From contig NZ_CP029463.1 in assembly GCF_003148385.1 (NCBI RefSeq), positions 1,302,001-1,366,000 of the forward strand: 64,000 bases of DNA. The letters are read 5' to 3'. The position numbers and the translations under genes are program-made. Each line of letters opens with the position of its first letter. Position 1 is the first letter of the stretch. Below, piece after piece: positions 1-8,719 of the stretch. This DNA comes from Flavobacterium sediminis. GTDB lineage: Bacteria; Bacteroidota; Bacteroidia; Flavobacteriales; Flavobacteriaceae. A model generated the notes under the pieces. It saw only the letters and a program-made list of their open reading frames with translations, did not search any database and was not told the origin of the DNA.

Positions 1-831
1 CTGATTAGTTCCGTGAACCGGAATACAAGTCGGGTGGATTTGTACATAACACGGATTCGCAAAATGAGCTCCTTGTTTATGAATTTTCCATGAAGCCGTT
101 ACATTACTTCCCATTGCATTCGTTGATAAGAAGTATACGTTTCCGTAACCTCCCGAAGCAATTACTACAGCATGCGCCGAATGTCTTTCAATTTCACCTG
201 TAATTAAATTACGAGCAATGATACCACGTGCTTTCCCGTCTACTTTTACCAAGTCTAGCATTTCGTGACGGTTGTACATTTTCACACGTCCTAAACCAAT
301 CTGTCTTGACAAAGCTGAATAAGCCCCTAACAACAACTGTTGTCCGGTTTGCCCTGCAGCATAGAACGTACGTTTTACCTGTACACCACCGAATGAACGG
401 TTGTCTAAAGTTCCGCCGTATTCACGAGCAAAAGGAACACCTTGAGCCACACATTGGTCAATAATATTTCCGGAAACTTCCGCTAAACGATGAACATTTG
501 CCTCGCGTGCACGGTAGTCACCTCCTTTAATTGTATCATAAAACAAACGATAAGTACTATCTCCGTCGTTTTGATAATTTTTTGCTGCATTAATACCTCC
601 CTGTGCCGCAATTGAGTGTGCACGTCTCGGAGAATCCTGAAAACAAAATGCTTTAACATTATATCCCATTTCTCCTAAGGAAGCTGCTGCTGACGCACCA
701 GCTAAACCTGTTCCTACAACAATAATATCAATCTTCGGACGGTTATTAGGAGCAACTAATTTTAAGTGATTTTTATGTTCAGTCCATTTTTGTGCTAATG
801 GTCCTTCAGGTATTTTAGAATCTAACTTCAT
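1..831 (-). CDS. sdhA: Succinate dehydrogenase flavoprotein subunit, N-terminal part (runs off the window)
   Basis: Reading the minus strand from the ATG at 831 gives 277 uninterrupted codons to the window edge. This is the FAD subunit of complex II, which oxidises succinate to fumarate at the inner face of the cytoplasmic membrane. The dinucleotide-binding GTGLAG lies at residues 40-45. It is followed by [15 protein letters not shown], whose His is the usual covalent FAD attachment point, and then by [16 protein letters not shown] and [12 protein letters not shown] of the FAD and capping domains. It starts 15 bases after the sdhC stop, so sdhC-sdhA (and presumably sdhB beyond the window) form one operon. 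The family is about 660-670 residues, so roughly 60 percent is missing. Identification is secure. Confidence 0.96.
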   Translation of the reverse strand, partial: MKLDSKIPEGPLAQKWTEHKNHLKLVAPNNRPKIDIIVVGTGLAGASAAASLGEMGYNVKAFCFQDSPRRAHSIAAQGGINAAKNYQNDGDSTYRLFYDTIKGGDYRAREANVHRLAEVSGNIIDQCVAQGVPFAREYGGTLDNRSFGGVQVKRTFYAAGQTGQQLLLGAYSALSRQIGLGRVKMYNRHEMLDLVKVDGKARGIIARNLITGEIERHSAHAVVIASGGYGNVYFLSTNAMGSNVTASWKIHKQGAHFANPCYVQIHPTCIPVHGTNQ

Positions 832-846
832 AATAATATGTGTTGA

Positions 847-1725
847 TTATTTTGTAAAATGAATATATAAAGGAATAATAGCAAACAATAGCGGAACTAT
901 GATTGCAAAAGCTCTACCGACAAACTTGATTGTTGGCGTGAATTTATTATTTATCCCTAATGATTGGAAAGCACTTTGGAAACCATGCCATAAATGGAAA
1001 GCAAGCGCTAACATAGCAATTACATATCCTAAAGTAGCTAACAATCCAACTTTAGGATCTCTGAAGAAGTCTACTGTTATCTTATGTAAATCTTTATAGA
1101 CATTTCCAACCTTAACATTAGCTGCTGCATTATGAACTTCAGTTCCGTTAACAATTTTTAATTGCTTAGGAGGCATCATTCTATTAGCAGTTGTATCTTT
1201 AACTTCTCCTGCCAAAGCTACCTGATCTACCATATAGTATTGTCCTTCTGCTGTACCAACATAAAACTCTTTCGGTTGTTGTCCTTTAACAGAAATAGTA
1301 GTTTTCATTAATGGCATATTTTTGTCGAAATGCATTCTTGCCCAAAAATTCACCATGTGAGTTACGATGAAAACCAAAATTACCGTTCCCAAGATTGCCA
1401 TGTTACGAGAAGCAAAACCGCTGTTAGCAGCCGGATTTGTCTTAACGTAACGAACCGGACGAGCCGCTTTGTTCTGGAACGTTAATAATATTCCATCTAC
1501 CGCGTGGAATATAATTGAAATATACGTTAAATACGATAAAATTTTTACTGCCGGATTGGTAGTCATAAATAATGCGTATGCATTAAATTTTTCGCTTGCA
1601 TTAGGTAACAACAATTGTAAATTACCTGCCAAGTGACCCGCCAAAAACAAGCATAAAAATAAACCTGTAAGAGCCATCCAGTATTTCTTTGCAATAGATG
1701 ACTTTAAGAGCGCTGATTTTGCCAT
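847..1725 (-). CDS. sdhC: Succinate dehydrogenase cytochrome b subunit
   Basis: Membrane anchor of complex II (b558 type), which holds haem b and passes electrons to menaquinone. The ATG at 1725 (MAKSALLKSS) is chosen over an upstream in-frame start at 1761 because a perfect promoter lies at 1763-1793, so the upstream codon would be at or before the transcription start. The 292 residues hold five hydrophobic segments with the family motifs KKYWMALTG and HLAGNLQLL near the N-terminus and LAFHLWHGFQSAFQS near the C-terminus; their His residues are the likely haem ligands. A hydrophilic stretch of about 70 residues (roughly 135-215) sits between segments three and four, so the protein is longer than the roughly 200-residue Bacillus-type subunit. 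Confidence 0.94.
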   Translation of the reverse strand: MAKSALLKSSIAKKYWMALTGLFLCLFLAGHLAGNLQLLLPNASEKFNAYALFMTTNPAVKILSYLTYISIIFHAVDGILLTFQNKAARPVRYVKTNPAANSGFASRNMAILGTVILVFIVTHMVNFWARMHFDKNMPLMKTTISVKGQQPKEFYVGTAEGQYYMVDQVALAGEVKDTTANRMMPPKQLKIVNGTEVHNAAANVKVGNVYKDLHKITVDFFRDPKVGLLATLGYVIAMLALAFHLWHGFQSAFQSLGINNKFTPTIKFVGRAFAIIVPLLFAIIPLYIHFTK

Positions 1726-1762
1726 AATTTTATTTGATTGTAATAGTTTTATAAAAATCAAA

Positions 1763-1793
1763 CAAAAATACGCTTATTTGAAATTAACTACAA
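1763..1793 (-). promoter_or_regulatory. Promoter of the sdhC-sdhA operon
   Basis: On the minus strand TTG (1793-1791), a 20-base spacer and TATTTTTG (1770-1763) match the Bacteroidota -33/-7 pattern exactly. The implied start is near 1756, leaving a leader of about 30 bases before the ATG at 1725. Confidence 0.75.
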
Positions 1794-1978
1794 CCTTTTC
1801 GAGTTAATTTATAATGAATATAAAATGAATTTTAACATATTGATTAACAATAAAATACAAACACAAACCATTATATAAAAAGAATTAAAATTCGTTTTTT
1901 TTGCTATTTTAATATACATAAAAGGCTTTCGTTTTTATTTTTTTGATTCAATTAACAACAATTCCATAATTATCTTTT

Positions 1979-1986
1979 TACCTTTG
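1979..1986 (+). promoter_or_regulatory. Promoter -7 box for the aminopeptidase P gene
   Basis: TACCTTTG matches TAnnTTTG, 30 bases before the ATG at 2016. No convincing -33 TTG is seen. Confidence 0.5.
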
Positions 1987-2015
1987 ATACATTAAAAATC
2001 TATACTTATATTACT

Positions 2016-3308
2016 ATGAAATATCATGCTATAGACCGTGAATTATTCGTCAAAAATCGTCAAAAATTCACGGCACAGATGAAACCTAACAGTGTCGCTG
2101 TTTTTAACTCTAACGATATTTACCCTGTAAGTGCTGACAGCACTTTACCTTTTGCCCAACATCGCGATATTTTCTATTTGAGTGGTGTTGATCAAGAAGA
2201 AAGTATTCTTTTATTGTTTCCTGATGCTCCTTACGAACACCTGAAAGAAATTTTATTCTTACGGGAAACCAATGAACATATTGCTGTTTGGGAAGGCGAA
2301 AAATTAACTAAAGAAAGAGCTTTTGAGGTTTCAGGTATTAAAACCGTTATCTGGCTTCAAGATTTTCACAAAACCTTAAAAGAGGTCATGAGTTACGCCG
2401 ATACTATATACCTAAATACGAATGAACATTACCGTGCCTCAGTAGACACTCAAACTCGGGAAGATCGTTTTATTAAGTGGTTCAAAGAAATTTATCCGGC
2501 ACATAAAGTTGAAAAATCAAATCCTATTTTACAAAAACTACGTTCAATTAAAGAACCTCAGGAATTAGAACTTATTCAGACTGCCTGCAACATTACTGAA
2601 AAAGGGTTCAGAAGAATCCTGAACTTTGTAAAACCGGGAGTGATGGAATATGAAATTGAAGCAGAGTTTGCCCATGAGTTTTTACGCAACCGCTCTAAAG
2701 GTTTTGCCTATACTCCTATTATTGCAAGTGGTGATAGTGCAAATGTTCTACATTATATTGAAAACAATAAAGAATGTAAAGCAGGAGATTTATTGTTACT
2801 GGATGTAGGAGCAGAATATGCTAATTATTCAAGCGATATGACTCGAACCATACCGGTTTCAGGAAAATTCACAGAGCGTCAAAAAGCGGTTTACAATGCT
2901 GTTCTGAGAGTTAAGAATGAAGCCACTAAAATGTTGGTTCCGGGTACACTTTGGAAACAATACCATATTGAAGTAGGTAAAATCATGACTTCTGAGCTAT
3001 TAGGGTTAGGGCTTTTAGACAAAGCCGATGTTCAAAATGAAAATCCGGACTGGCCGGCTTACAAAAAGTATTTCATGCACGGAACCTCACACCACATGGG
3101 ATTAGACACGCATGACTATGGTTTGTTACATCTACCAATGGAGGCCAACATGGTATTTACCGTTGAACCGGGAATTTATATTCCTGAAGAAGGTTTCGGT
3201 ATTCGAATTGAAGATGATGTTGTTATCCAACCTTCGGGCGAACCATTTAATCTGATGAAAAACATCCCTATTGAAGCTGACGAAATTGAAAGCTTAATGA
3301 ATTCATAA
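2016..3308 (+). CDS. Xaa-Pro aminopeptidase (aminopeptidase P, M24B family)
   Basis: 430 residues with the two-domain layout of aminopeptidase P: an N-terminal creatinase-like domain (about 5-160) and a C-terminal pita-bread metallopeptidase domain (about 180-425). The dinuclear metal ligands are all recognisable: D263 and D274 in LDVGAEYANYSSDMTRT, H359 in HGTSHHMGLDTHD, E384 in VEPGIYIPEEG and E399 in IRIEDDVV. The enzyme removes the N-terminal residue from peptides with proline in position two. No signal peptide is seen, so it is cytoplasmic. It is a single gene with its own promoter and a clear terminator. The length is normal for the family. Confidence 0.93.
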   Translation: MKYHAIDRELFVKNRQKFTAQMKPNSVAVFNSNDIYPVSADSTLPFAQHRDIFYLSGVDQEESILLLFPDAPYEHLKEILFLRETNEHIAVWEGEKLTKERAFEVSGIKTVIWLQDFHKTLKEVMSYADTIYLNTNEHYRASVDTQTREDRFIKWFKEIYPAHKVEKSNPILQKLRSIKEPQELELIQTACNITEKGFRRILNFVKPGVMEYEIEAEFAHEFLRNRSKGFAYTPIIASGDSANVLHYIENNKECKAGDLLLLDVGAEYANYSSDMTRTIPVSGKFTERQKAVYNAVLRVKNEATKMLVPGTLWKQYHIEVGKIMTSELLGLGLLDKADVQNENPDWPAYKKYFMHGTSHHMGLDTHDYGLLHLPMEANMVFTVEPGIYIPEEGFGIRIEDDVVIQPSGEPFNLMKNIPIEADEIESLMNS

Positions 3309-3311
3309 AAT

Positions 3312-3343
3312 AAAAATCGGTTCTTATAGAACCGATTTTTTTA
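3312..3343 (+). terminator. Intrinsic terminator after the aminopeptidase gene
   Basis: Stem AATCGGTTCT / AGAACCGATT followed by a T run, starting 4 bases after the stop codon. Confidence 0.85.
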
Positions 3344-3387
3344 TAATCAGAAAAAGCTACTGACAAACTGTTGTCACATTGTGTTTT

Positions 3388-3395
3388 TAATTTTG
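3388..3395 (+). promoter_or_regulatory. Promoter -7 box for the DinB-like gene
   Basis: TAATTTTG matches TAnnTTTG 27 bases before the ATG at 3423. It rules against the upstream in-frame start at 3381, which would lie before the transcript begins. Confidence 0.5.
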
Positions 3396-3422
3396 TTTCA
3401 TAAACATAAAAAAACAAACAAA

Positions 3423-3908
3423 ATGAACACTAATGCACAAGTAATCAGCCCTGAACACCTGTTAAAACACTGGCAAGGTCACCGTACCCTAACCCGTCGT
3501 GTTATTGAGGTCTTTCCCGAAAAAGATTTCTTTGATTTCTCTATCGGAGGGATGCGTCCTTTTTCTCAATTGATTTCCGAACTTTTAGCTATTGCCGCTC
3601 CCGCATTAAAAGGGATCGTAAACAGAGACGAGCAACCGTATCAAGAAGGACAAAACGCATCATTAACCACAAAAGCACAATATTTACAAAAATGGGATGA
3701 AGCTACAGAGGAGATCAACCAGTATTGGAGTAAACTTTCCATTGAAGATTTTGAAAAAACATTCAATCTTTTCGGGCAATATGAGTTCCCGATCATTGAA
3801 AACATCTTATACTTCATTGATAACGAAATTCATCACAGAGGGCAAGCCTACGTTTATTTAAGAGCACTTGGACAAACACCTCCTCTTTTTTGGGAAAGAG
3901 AATTATAA
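3423..3908 (+). CDS. DinB-family (DinB/YfiT-like) putative metal-dependent protein
   Basis: 161 residues from the ATG at 3423 (MNTNAQVISPEHLL). The four-helix DinB/YfiT fold is suggested by the final block NEIHHRGQAYVYLRALG, whose paired His residues normally help bind a divalent metal, and by the opening block that pairs HWQGHRTLTRRV with a long helix. Members include thiol transferases and stress-induced proteins of unknown reaction. It is not related to DNA polymerase IV, which shares the gene name dinB. It is monocistronic between two terminators and the substrate is not predictable. Confidence 0.8.
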   Translation: MNTNAQVISPEHLLKHWQGHRTLTRRVIEVFPEKDFFDFSIGGMRPFSQLISELLAIAAPALKGIVNRDEQPYQEGQNASLTTKAQYLQKWDEATEEINQYWSKLSIEDFEKTFNLFGQYEFPIIENILYFIDNEIHHRGQAYVYLRALGQTPPLFWEREL

Positions 3909-3917
3909 TAAAGTATG

Positions 3918-3938
3918 ACCCCGAAGCATTTTCGGGGT
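3918..3938. terminator. Bidirectional terminator between the DinB-like and WYL genes
   Basis: ACCCCGAA, a 4-base loop and TTCGGGGT, with T-rich sequence on the right and A-rich on the left. It can serve the plus gene ending at 3908 and the minus gene ending at 3939. Confidence 0.75.
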
Positions 3939-4904
3939 TTATTTTAACAAGCCTGTTTTATAAGTTTCCAACAATTCCAACACCCGTTCTTTTAACCTTT
4001 GTGGCTCGACTATAACGGCAAAATCCATAAACATCAACAACCATCTTGAGAAACCGTTTTCAACGTCACGACTTAAAAAAGTCATCTCTATCTTATCCTC
4101 TACATTTTTCTGAGAAATAAAACCATGGTATTTTTTCTCATTTTCAAGATATTTGGAAATCTTTTTATCTACTAAAAGCACCACTTTTGTAGTAGGATAT
4201 TCTTTTTCTTTGTTCAGGTACATTTCTAAAGCTCCGTGTTCTTTTACAAACGGAAACTTTGTTATTTTGATACCTTGAATCCTGTCTGCCCGAAATTGAC
4301 GATAATCCTTTCTCAGATGACAGAAACCGAACACATACCAGTTATTATTATCGTGAAAGATCCCAACCGGCTCGATAGTTCTTTCCGACACCTCTTCAGC
4401 CTCAAATGACTGATATTGTAATTTCACTTGTGTTTTATCAGCAATGCTTTCAAAAAGAACAGCCATTGCTTCCGGCACAGCATCATTAAACAACTTACTT
4501 CCGGTTCTCTGAACAATAACTTTTGACTCAATGGCCGACAACCAATCCTTATCAGAATTTCTCAAAACAGATTTGATCTTAAACATAGCAGAAGTGTAAT
4601 GTGCTCCTAATTCTTTATCAATGAATGTCTGCATCAATTTTTCAGCCGCAATAAAACTACCGGCTTCTTCACGGGTAAACATTACCGGAGGCAATCGATA
4701 CCCTTCTACCAATGAATAACCGACACCCGGTTCTCCATAGATCGGAACTCCGGAAGCCTCCAAAGAGCGAATATCTCTGTAGATTGTTCGTAAGCTTACC
4801 TCAAAACGATCTGCCAGTTCTTGTGCTTTTACAACTCTTTTTGATTGCAATTGTATGAGTAGGGCAACAATCCGGTCAAACCGCTTCGGAGAATCATCAA
4901 ACAT
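3939..4904 (-). CDS. HTH/WYL-domain transcriptional regulator (YafY type)
   Basis: 321 residues. The N-terminus holds a DeoR/HTH_11-like helix-turn-helix (about 8-65, with KAQELADRFEVSLRTIYRDI and GYSLVEGYRLPPVMFT). This is followed by a WYL ligand-sensing domain (about 140-225, with NNWYVFGFCHLRKDYRQFRADRI) and a C-terminal WCX-like extension. Such proteins are usually one-component regulators that sense a small ligand or nucleic acid. The gene is divergent from the alpha/beta hydrolase at 5090 across about 185 bases, so it may control that gene or itself. The target is not evident from sequence. Confidence 0.88.
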   Translation of the reverse strand: MFDDSPKRFDRIVALLIQLQSKRVVKAQELADRFEVSLRTIYRDIRSLEASGVPIYGEPGVGYSLVEGYRLPPVMFTREEAGSFIAAEKLMQTFIDKELGAHYTSAMFKIKSVLRNSDKDWLSAIESKVIVQRTGSKLFNDAVPEAMAVLFESIADKTQVKLQYQSFEAEEVSERTIEPVGIFHDNNNWYVFGFCHLRKDYRQFRADRIQGIKITKFPFVKEHGALEMYLNKEKEYPTTKVVLLVDKKISKYLENEKKYHGFISQKNVEDKIEMTFLSRDVENGFSRWLLMFMDFAVIVEPQRLKERVLELLETYKTGLLK

Positions 4905-4920
4905 AACTAATTCGTTTTCT

Positions 4921-4928
4921 CAAAAATA
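4921..4928 (-). promoter_or_regulatory. Promoter -7 box for the WYL regulator
   Basis: TATTTTTG on the minus strand, 16 bases upstream of the ATG at 4904. No -33 TTG at the usual distance. Confidence 0.45.
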
Positions 4929-5065
4929 ACCATTTGCTTCGGATTCCTAAGCATAAATAATTACAATCTATTACTTCTTATCACTTCTTTCATTCTTCTA
5001 AACTTTCTTTCTGTACTAATACTTTTTCTTGATCTATAAACACTTCACTATTGCTTTCTAATCCT

Positions 5066-5073
5066 TACTTTTG
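5066..5073 (+). promoter_or_regulatory. Promoter -7 box for the alpha/beta hydrolase
   Basis: TACTTTTG matches TAnnTTTG. It places the transcript start near 5080 and so decides for the TTG start at 5090 over the in-frame TTG at 5051. Confidence 0.55.
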
Positions 5074-5089
5074 CAAAAAATTGATTCTT

Positions 5090-5878
5090 TTGAAAAAAAC
5101 ACATTACAAAAATGCTTCTATAGCATATAGTGATAAAGGCTCCGGAAATGCCGTAGTTCTTCTTCATGGCTTTTTAGAAAATCAAAAAATGTGGCGTCAT
5201 TTAGAGCCGCTTTTAAAAGAACAATATCGTGTTATTAACATTGACCTTTTAGGTCATGGTCAATCTGACTCACTGGGTTATGTACACGCTATGGAAGACA
5301 TGGCAGATGTTGTTTTTCACGTACTACTGGAATCAGGAATTAAAGAAGCCGTTTTTATAGGTCACTCTATGGGCGGATATGCTGCTTTAGCTATTGCCGA
5401 ATTATATCCCGAAGCCGTAAAAGGTATCGTTCTTCTGAATTCGACTTCAAAGGAGGATTCGGAAATAAAAAAGAAAAACAGAGACCGGGCTATTAAAGTT
5501 TTCAAAAAAAACCATATAGCTGCAATTAATATGGCGATTACCAACTTATTCAGCGAGGAAAACCAAACCACTATGCAAGCAGAAATAGAACAAGTGAAAA
5601 AAGATGCTATCAACACTCCGCTTCAAGGCATCATCGCTACCCAGGAAGGGATAAAAAACCGTAAAGACCGGGAATTTATTCTTCACCAGTCTGATTTTCC
5701 TAAACTTCTCATTTTAGGAAACAATGACCCTGTTCTAAATTATGAAGAAAGTCTTAAACAAGCAGAAGGCACAAACACCAAGGTTGTTTCATTGCATGGA
5801 GGACACATGAGCCACTTAGAGAACAAAAAGGAAACTACTCATGAGATTCTTTCTTTTTTAAAAACTTGTTTCAACTAA
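5090..5878 (+). CDS. Alpha/beta-fold hydrolase
   Basis: 262 residues if translation begins at the TTG at 5090 (LKKTHYKNASIAYSDKGSG). No ATG is available near the N-terminus, and the promoter at 5066-5073 excludes the earlier TTG. Family features are the oxyanion-loop motif VVLLHGFLENQKMWRHL, the nucleophile elbow GHSMGGYAALAIAE, the acid-loop region LLILGNNDPVLNY and the terminal His region LHGGHMSHLENK. This is a soluble esterase-like or C-C hydrolase-like enzyme of unknown substrate. Its stop overlaps by 4 bases the stop of the convergent nuclease gene, so neither has room for its own terminator there. Confidence 0.9.
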   Translation: MKKTHYKNASIAYSDKGSGNAVVLLHGFLENQKMWRHLEPLLKEQYRVINIDLLGHGQSDSLGYVHAMEDMADVVFHVLLESGIKEAVFIGHSMGGYAALAIAELYPEAVKGIVLLNSTSKEDSEIKKKNRDRAIKVFKKNHIAAINMAITNLFSEENQTTMQAEIEQVKKDAINTPLQGIIATQEGIKNRKDREFILHQSDFPKLLILGNNDPVLNYEESLKQAEGTNTKVVSLHGGHMSHLENKKETTHEILSFLKTCFN

Positions 5879-8643
5879 ACCCATTGCTCTTCAAAAGCTA
5901 AATCAGGATTTAAGATTTGTGCTATTAAAAATGCTAATTCTTCTTTAAAAAGCTCTACTATTTCCGGAGTAATATAGGTTTCCTTATCGTATGCGAAAGG
6001 CATAAATCCTCCTTTGAGATTCTTAAATGAAATAATTCCGGCTTCAATCTCCTCTTTCGGAAACCCGAATTGTTGAACATACATTAATGCATAACAAAGC
6101 AACTGAATGGATTTTTCATTTTTTAAATCTTCTGTCATGCCCTCAAAAGACTTGATCCTTAAATTTCTTGCTTCTACTTTTCCGGTTTTATAATCCACAA
6201 TGCGCAATTTTCCGTCACATAGCTCTATTCTGTCTACTTTTCCGGAGATCTTTACTGTATAAGGCAATCGAGCATGTTCTAATTCTCCTCTTAATTCTGT
6301 TTCCAACATTAAGATCTTAATTGCTTCACCGGATTCTATCCTATTCTTTTCTAACTGCAAAAAATTGTATACATTTCGTTTAGCTACCTCAAAAGCTAAA
6401 AAATTTTTACCTTTTTTGATCTCACCTTCTTTATAAACTTCTTTAAACTTTTGCAAAACCACATCATCAAGTTGGCTTGTCATTAACGCAATACTTTGAA
6501 GCGATAAAAAATCTCCTACGAATGGCTGATACAATTGTTCCAAACTTTCATGAACTATAGTTCCCAGTGTATTAACAGCAATATTCTCTTCTACTTCATC
6601 CGATTCCCTGATTCCTAAGACTCTCTGAAAATAAAACCGGATCGGATTTCTGATATAAGCCGTTAAAGAAGAAGGTGAAAATCCTTTTCCTGTTGCAATT
6701 TCCTGTAAGCGATCTAAGGCAAGCTCTGATTTTTCAATTCGAATTTTTTCATACGGTTTATCAGGCAGAACAGCATTATAGATCAGATGTTGCATGTGAT
6801 GCTTAGGGAGTTTTTCAATCTCCAACTGAGTAATAAACCTACTTTTTTCTCCTGCGTCGATCCCTTCACTATCCGTATTATACAAAAGAAAAATATTTTT
6901 TGCCCGAAATAGCAAATGATAAAAATGGTAACTATAGATAGCATCCTTTTCTTTATAGGTTGGCAAACCGATCTCTTGCTTTACATCATAAGGAATGAAT
7001 GACTGCTGACTCTTTCCTGAAGGAAACTTCCCTTCGTTAACAGAAGTTATGATTACATTTTCAAAATCTAAAACCCTGCTTTCCAGAACACCCATTACCT
7101 GCAAACCGGTCAAGGGCTCCCCTTCAAAAGACACCTCTGCCAGATCCACAATCTGTTTATACGTTGCCTGAATGTCTTTTACGGAGATCATTTTTTCATA
7201 TTTTTCCTGATAAACAATCATCTTATTAAGCATCTTATAAACGCTATATACGAAAGCCTGCGAAACTTTCTCATCCTCTCCTTCTGACCTAAGAAAGTCG
7301 CGAAGCATAATTGTGATCCCCTTAAGTGATTCCAGAATTTGAATGACGCTCATACCATCCCAACGAGAGAATAATGTTGTGAAAAGAGCTTCATTTACAA
7401 ATGCAACTTCATTCTTTAAACGGAAAAGCGTTTCTAAGGAGAAAAAAGTGAAGTTATTGAAATTAATAATTTGTACCAGTTCGTGAAAATTACCGAATGG
7501 TTCTATAAAGGGATGATTCAGAACTTCTAATACTTCTTTATAATACAACGTGTAATGCTGCTCATTGCGTGTCAGTGCATTTACATGAAGTTTAATGATC
7601 TTCACAATAAGAAGTTGCACCGGATTATTCTTACTGGGATAACCCATAGTGATGTTAAGGCTATCAACCTTTTTCGGCAAACTATTTAAAACCGGAAGTA
7701 ATAAGTTCTCGTCACCCAGAACCAATGCTGTTTTATCTAAAGTATGTCCATCTTCTGTCAAATCACTCACCAGCTTTCCTGCAATTCTGGCCTGACCAAC
7801 TGATTTTGGAGTACCGATTATCTTAATATTCTTTTCCTCTGAAAAATGATTAAAGGCCCAATCAAAAGAATCTGACGCTAAATAAGGTTTCCAGTTCTTC
7901 TTAAAACGTCGGATAAACAAGCCGGCATCATGATGTACATTTTCCAGAAAATAATTATCGATATCCCAATAAACCTTACCTAAACCATTTGTTATGAAAT
8001 GCAGTATGATCTTTTCTTCTGAAGCATTCAAGGCATTGAACCCTGCAAAAACATAATTAGCTTTTTCTGAAGAAAAAGCAGGTAATTTACGAACTGCTTC
8101 TCTGTAAATTAATCCCTGGTAACCAACTCCCCTTTCTTTAAGATGTTTATACAACTGTTCGTAATACTGAGGTAATTTTTTCCAGAAAGCCAGATGCTTA
8201 TCGATCAGCTCTGTAGTATCGTTGTGTTCAAGTTTCCACCGTTTTAAAGCTTCAATATCACTCAAATAAGAAAATATGTAAGTCGGCTCTATTAAATAAC
8301 GGTCGATTTCATTAAAGTCCTGAATTGCTATTTTTGCCCAACCTGAAAACACATCAAAAGACTGCTGATCTTCTTTCTCTGTCATTGAAAGGTAAACATC
8401 ATAAAACTCAAACAAAAGTTCAATACTATCTACACTTCTAATGCCTGATATTTCCTGAATAAGCTCTTCTATACTGGCAATCTTTGGTGCAAAGTTGGTT
8501 TCTGACCATTCTTTCCTGAGAATATCCAATAAAAAAACACGAGCTCTCTTATTAGGCAAAACGATAACCGCTCTGCTCAAATCATCTTCATAGTTAGCTA
8601 ATATCTTACCGGAAAGTGTTTGTAGAAAGGTTTTTGCCATCAT
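5875..8643 (-). CDS. AddB/RexB-like PD-(D/E)XK exonuclease subunit of a double-strand-break repair complex
   Basis: 922 residues. The C-terminal nuclease domain has the core GKVDRIELCDGKLRIVDYKTG, with D817 and K819 in VDYKTG as catalytic residues. The N-terminal two thirds are a degenerate helicase-like scaffold, seen in VIITSVNEGKFPSGKSQQSF (motif V/VI-like) and LYNTDSEGIDAGEKSRFI. With the AddA-like gene at 11446-14601 it should form an AddAB-type helicase-nuclease that resects DNA ends for RecA loading. It starts MMAK, so the second ATG at 8640 is equally possible. Two unrelated genes separate it from its partner. The exact subfamily (AddB versus a Bacteroidota-specific form) is inferred. 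Confidence 0.87.
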   Translation of the reverse strand: MMAKTFLQTLSGKILANYEDDLSRAVIVLPNKRARVFLLDILRKEWSETNFAPKIASIEELIQEISGIRSVDSIELLFEFYDVYLSMTEKEDQQSFDVFSGWAKIAIQDFNEIDRYLIEPTYIFSYLSDIEALKRWKLEHNDTTELIDKHLAFWKKLPQYYEQLYKHLKERGVGYQGLIYREAVRKLPAFSSEKANYVFAGFNALNASEEKIILHFITNGLGKVYWDIDNYFLENVHHDAGLFIRRFKKNWKPYLASDSFDWAFNHFSEEKNIKIIGTPKSVGQARIAGKLVSDLTEDGHTLDKTALVLGDENLLLPVLNSLPKKVDSLNITMGYPSKNNPVQLLIVKIIKLHVNALTRNEQHYTLYYKEVLEVLNHPFIEPFGNFHELVQIINFNNFTFFSLETLFRLKNEVAFVNEALFTTLFSRWDGMSVIQILESLKGITIMLRDFLRSEGEDEKVSQAFVYSVYKMLNKMIVYQEKYEKMISVKDIQATYKQIVDLAEVSFEGEPLTGLQVMGVLESRVLDFENVIITSVNEGKFPSGKSQQSFIPYDVKQEIGLPTYKEKDAIYSYHFYHLLFRAKNIFLLYNTDSEGIDAGEKSRFITQLEIEKLPKHHMQHLIYNAVLPDKPYEKIRIEKSELALDRLQEIATGKGFSPSSLTAYIRNPIRFYFQRVLGIRESDEVEENIAVNTLGTIVHESLEQLYQPFVGDFLSLQSIALMTSQLDDVVLQKFKEVYKEGEIKKGKNFLAFEVAKRNVYNFLQLEKNRIESGEAIKILMLETELRGELEHARLPYTVKISGKVDRIELCDGKLRIVDYKTGKVEARNLRIKSFEGMTEDLKNEKSIQLLCYALMYVQQFGFPKEEIEAGIISFKNLKGGFMPFAYDKETYITPEIVELFKEELAFLIAQILNPDLAFEEQWV

Positions 8644-8658
8644 ATTATAAAAATAAAA

Positions 8659-8683
8659 AAACGTCCCGATTTTAGGGACGTTT
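8659..8683 (-). terminator. Terminator of the OmpA-family gene
   Basis: AAACGTCCC, a 7-base loop and GGGACGTTT followed by a T run on the minus strand, 37 bases after the OmpA-gene stop and 16 bases before the nuclease start. Confidence 0.85.
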
Positions 8684-8719
8684 TCTTTATCTATTTTTTT
8701 AAACTATTTCCGGTAGAAA

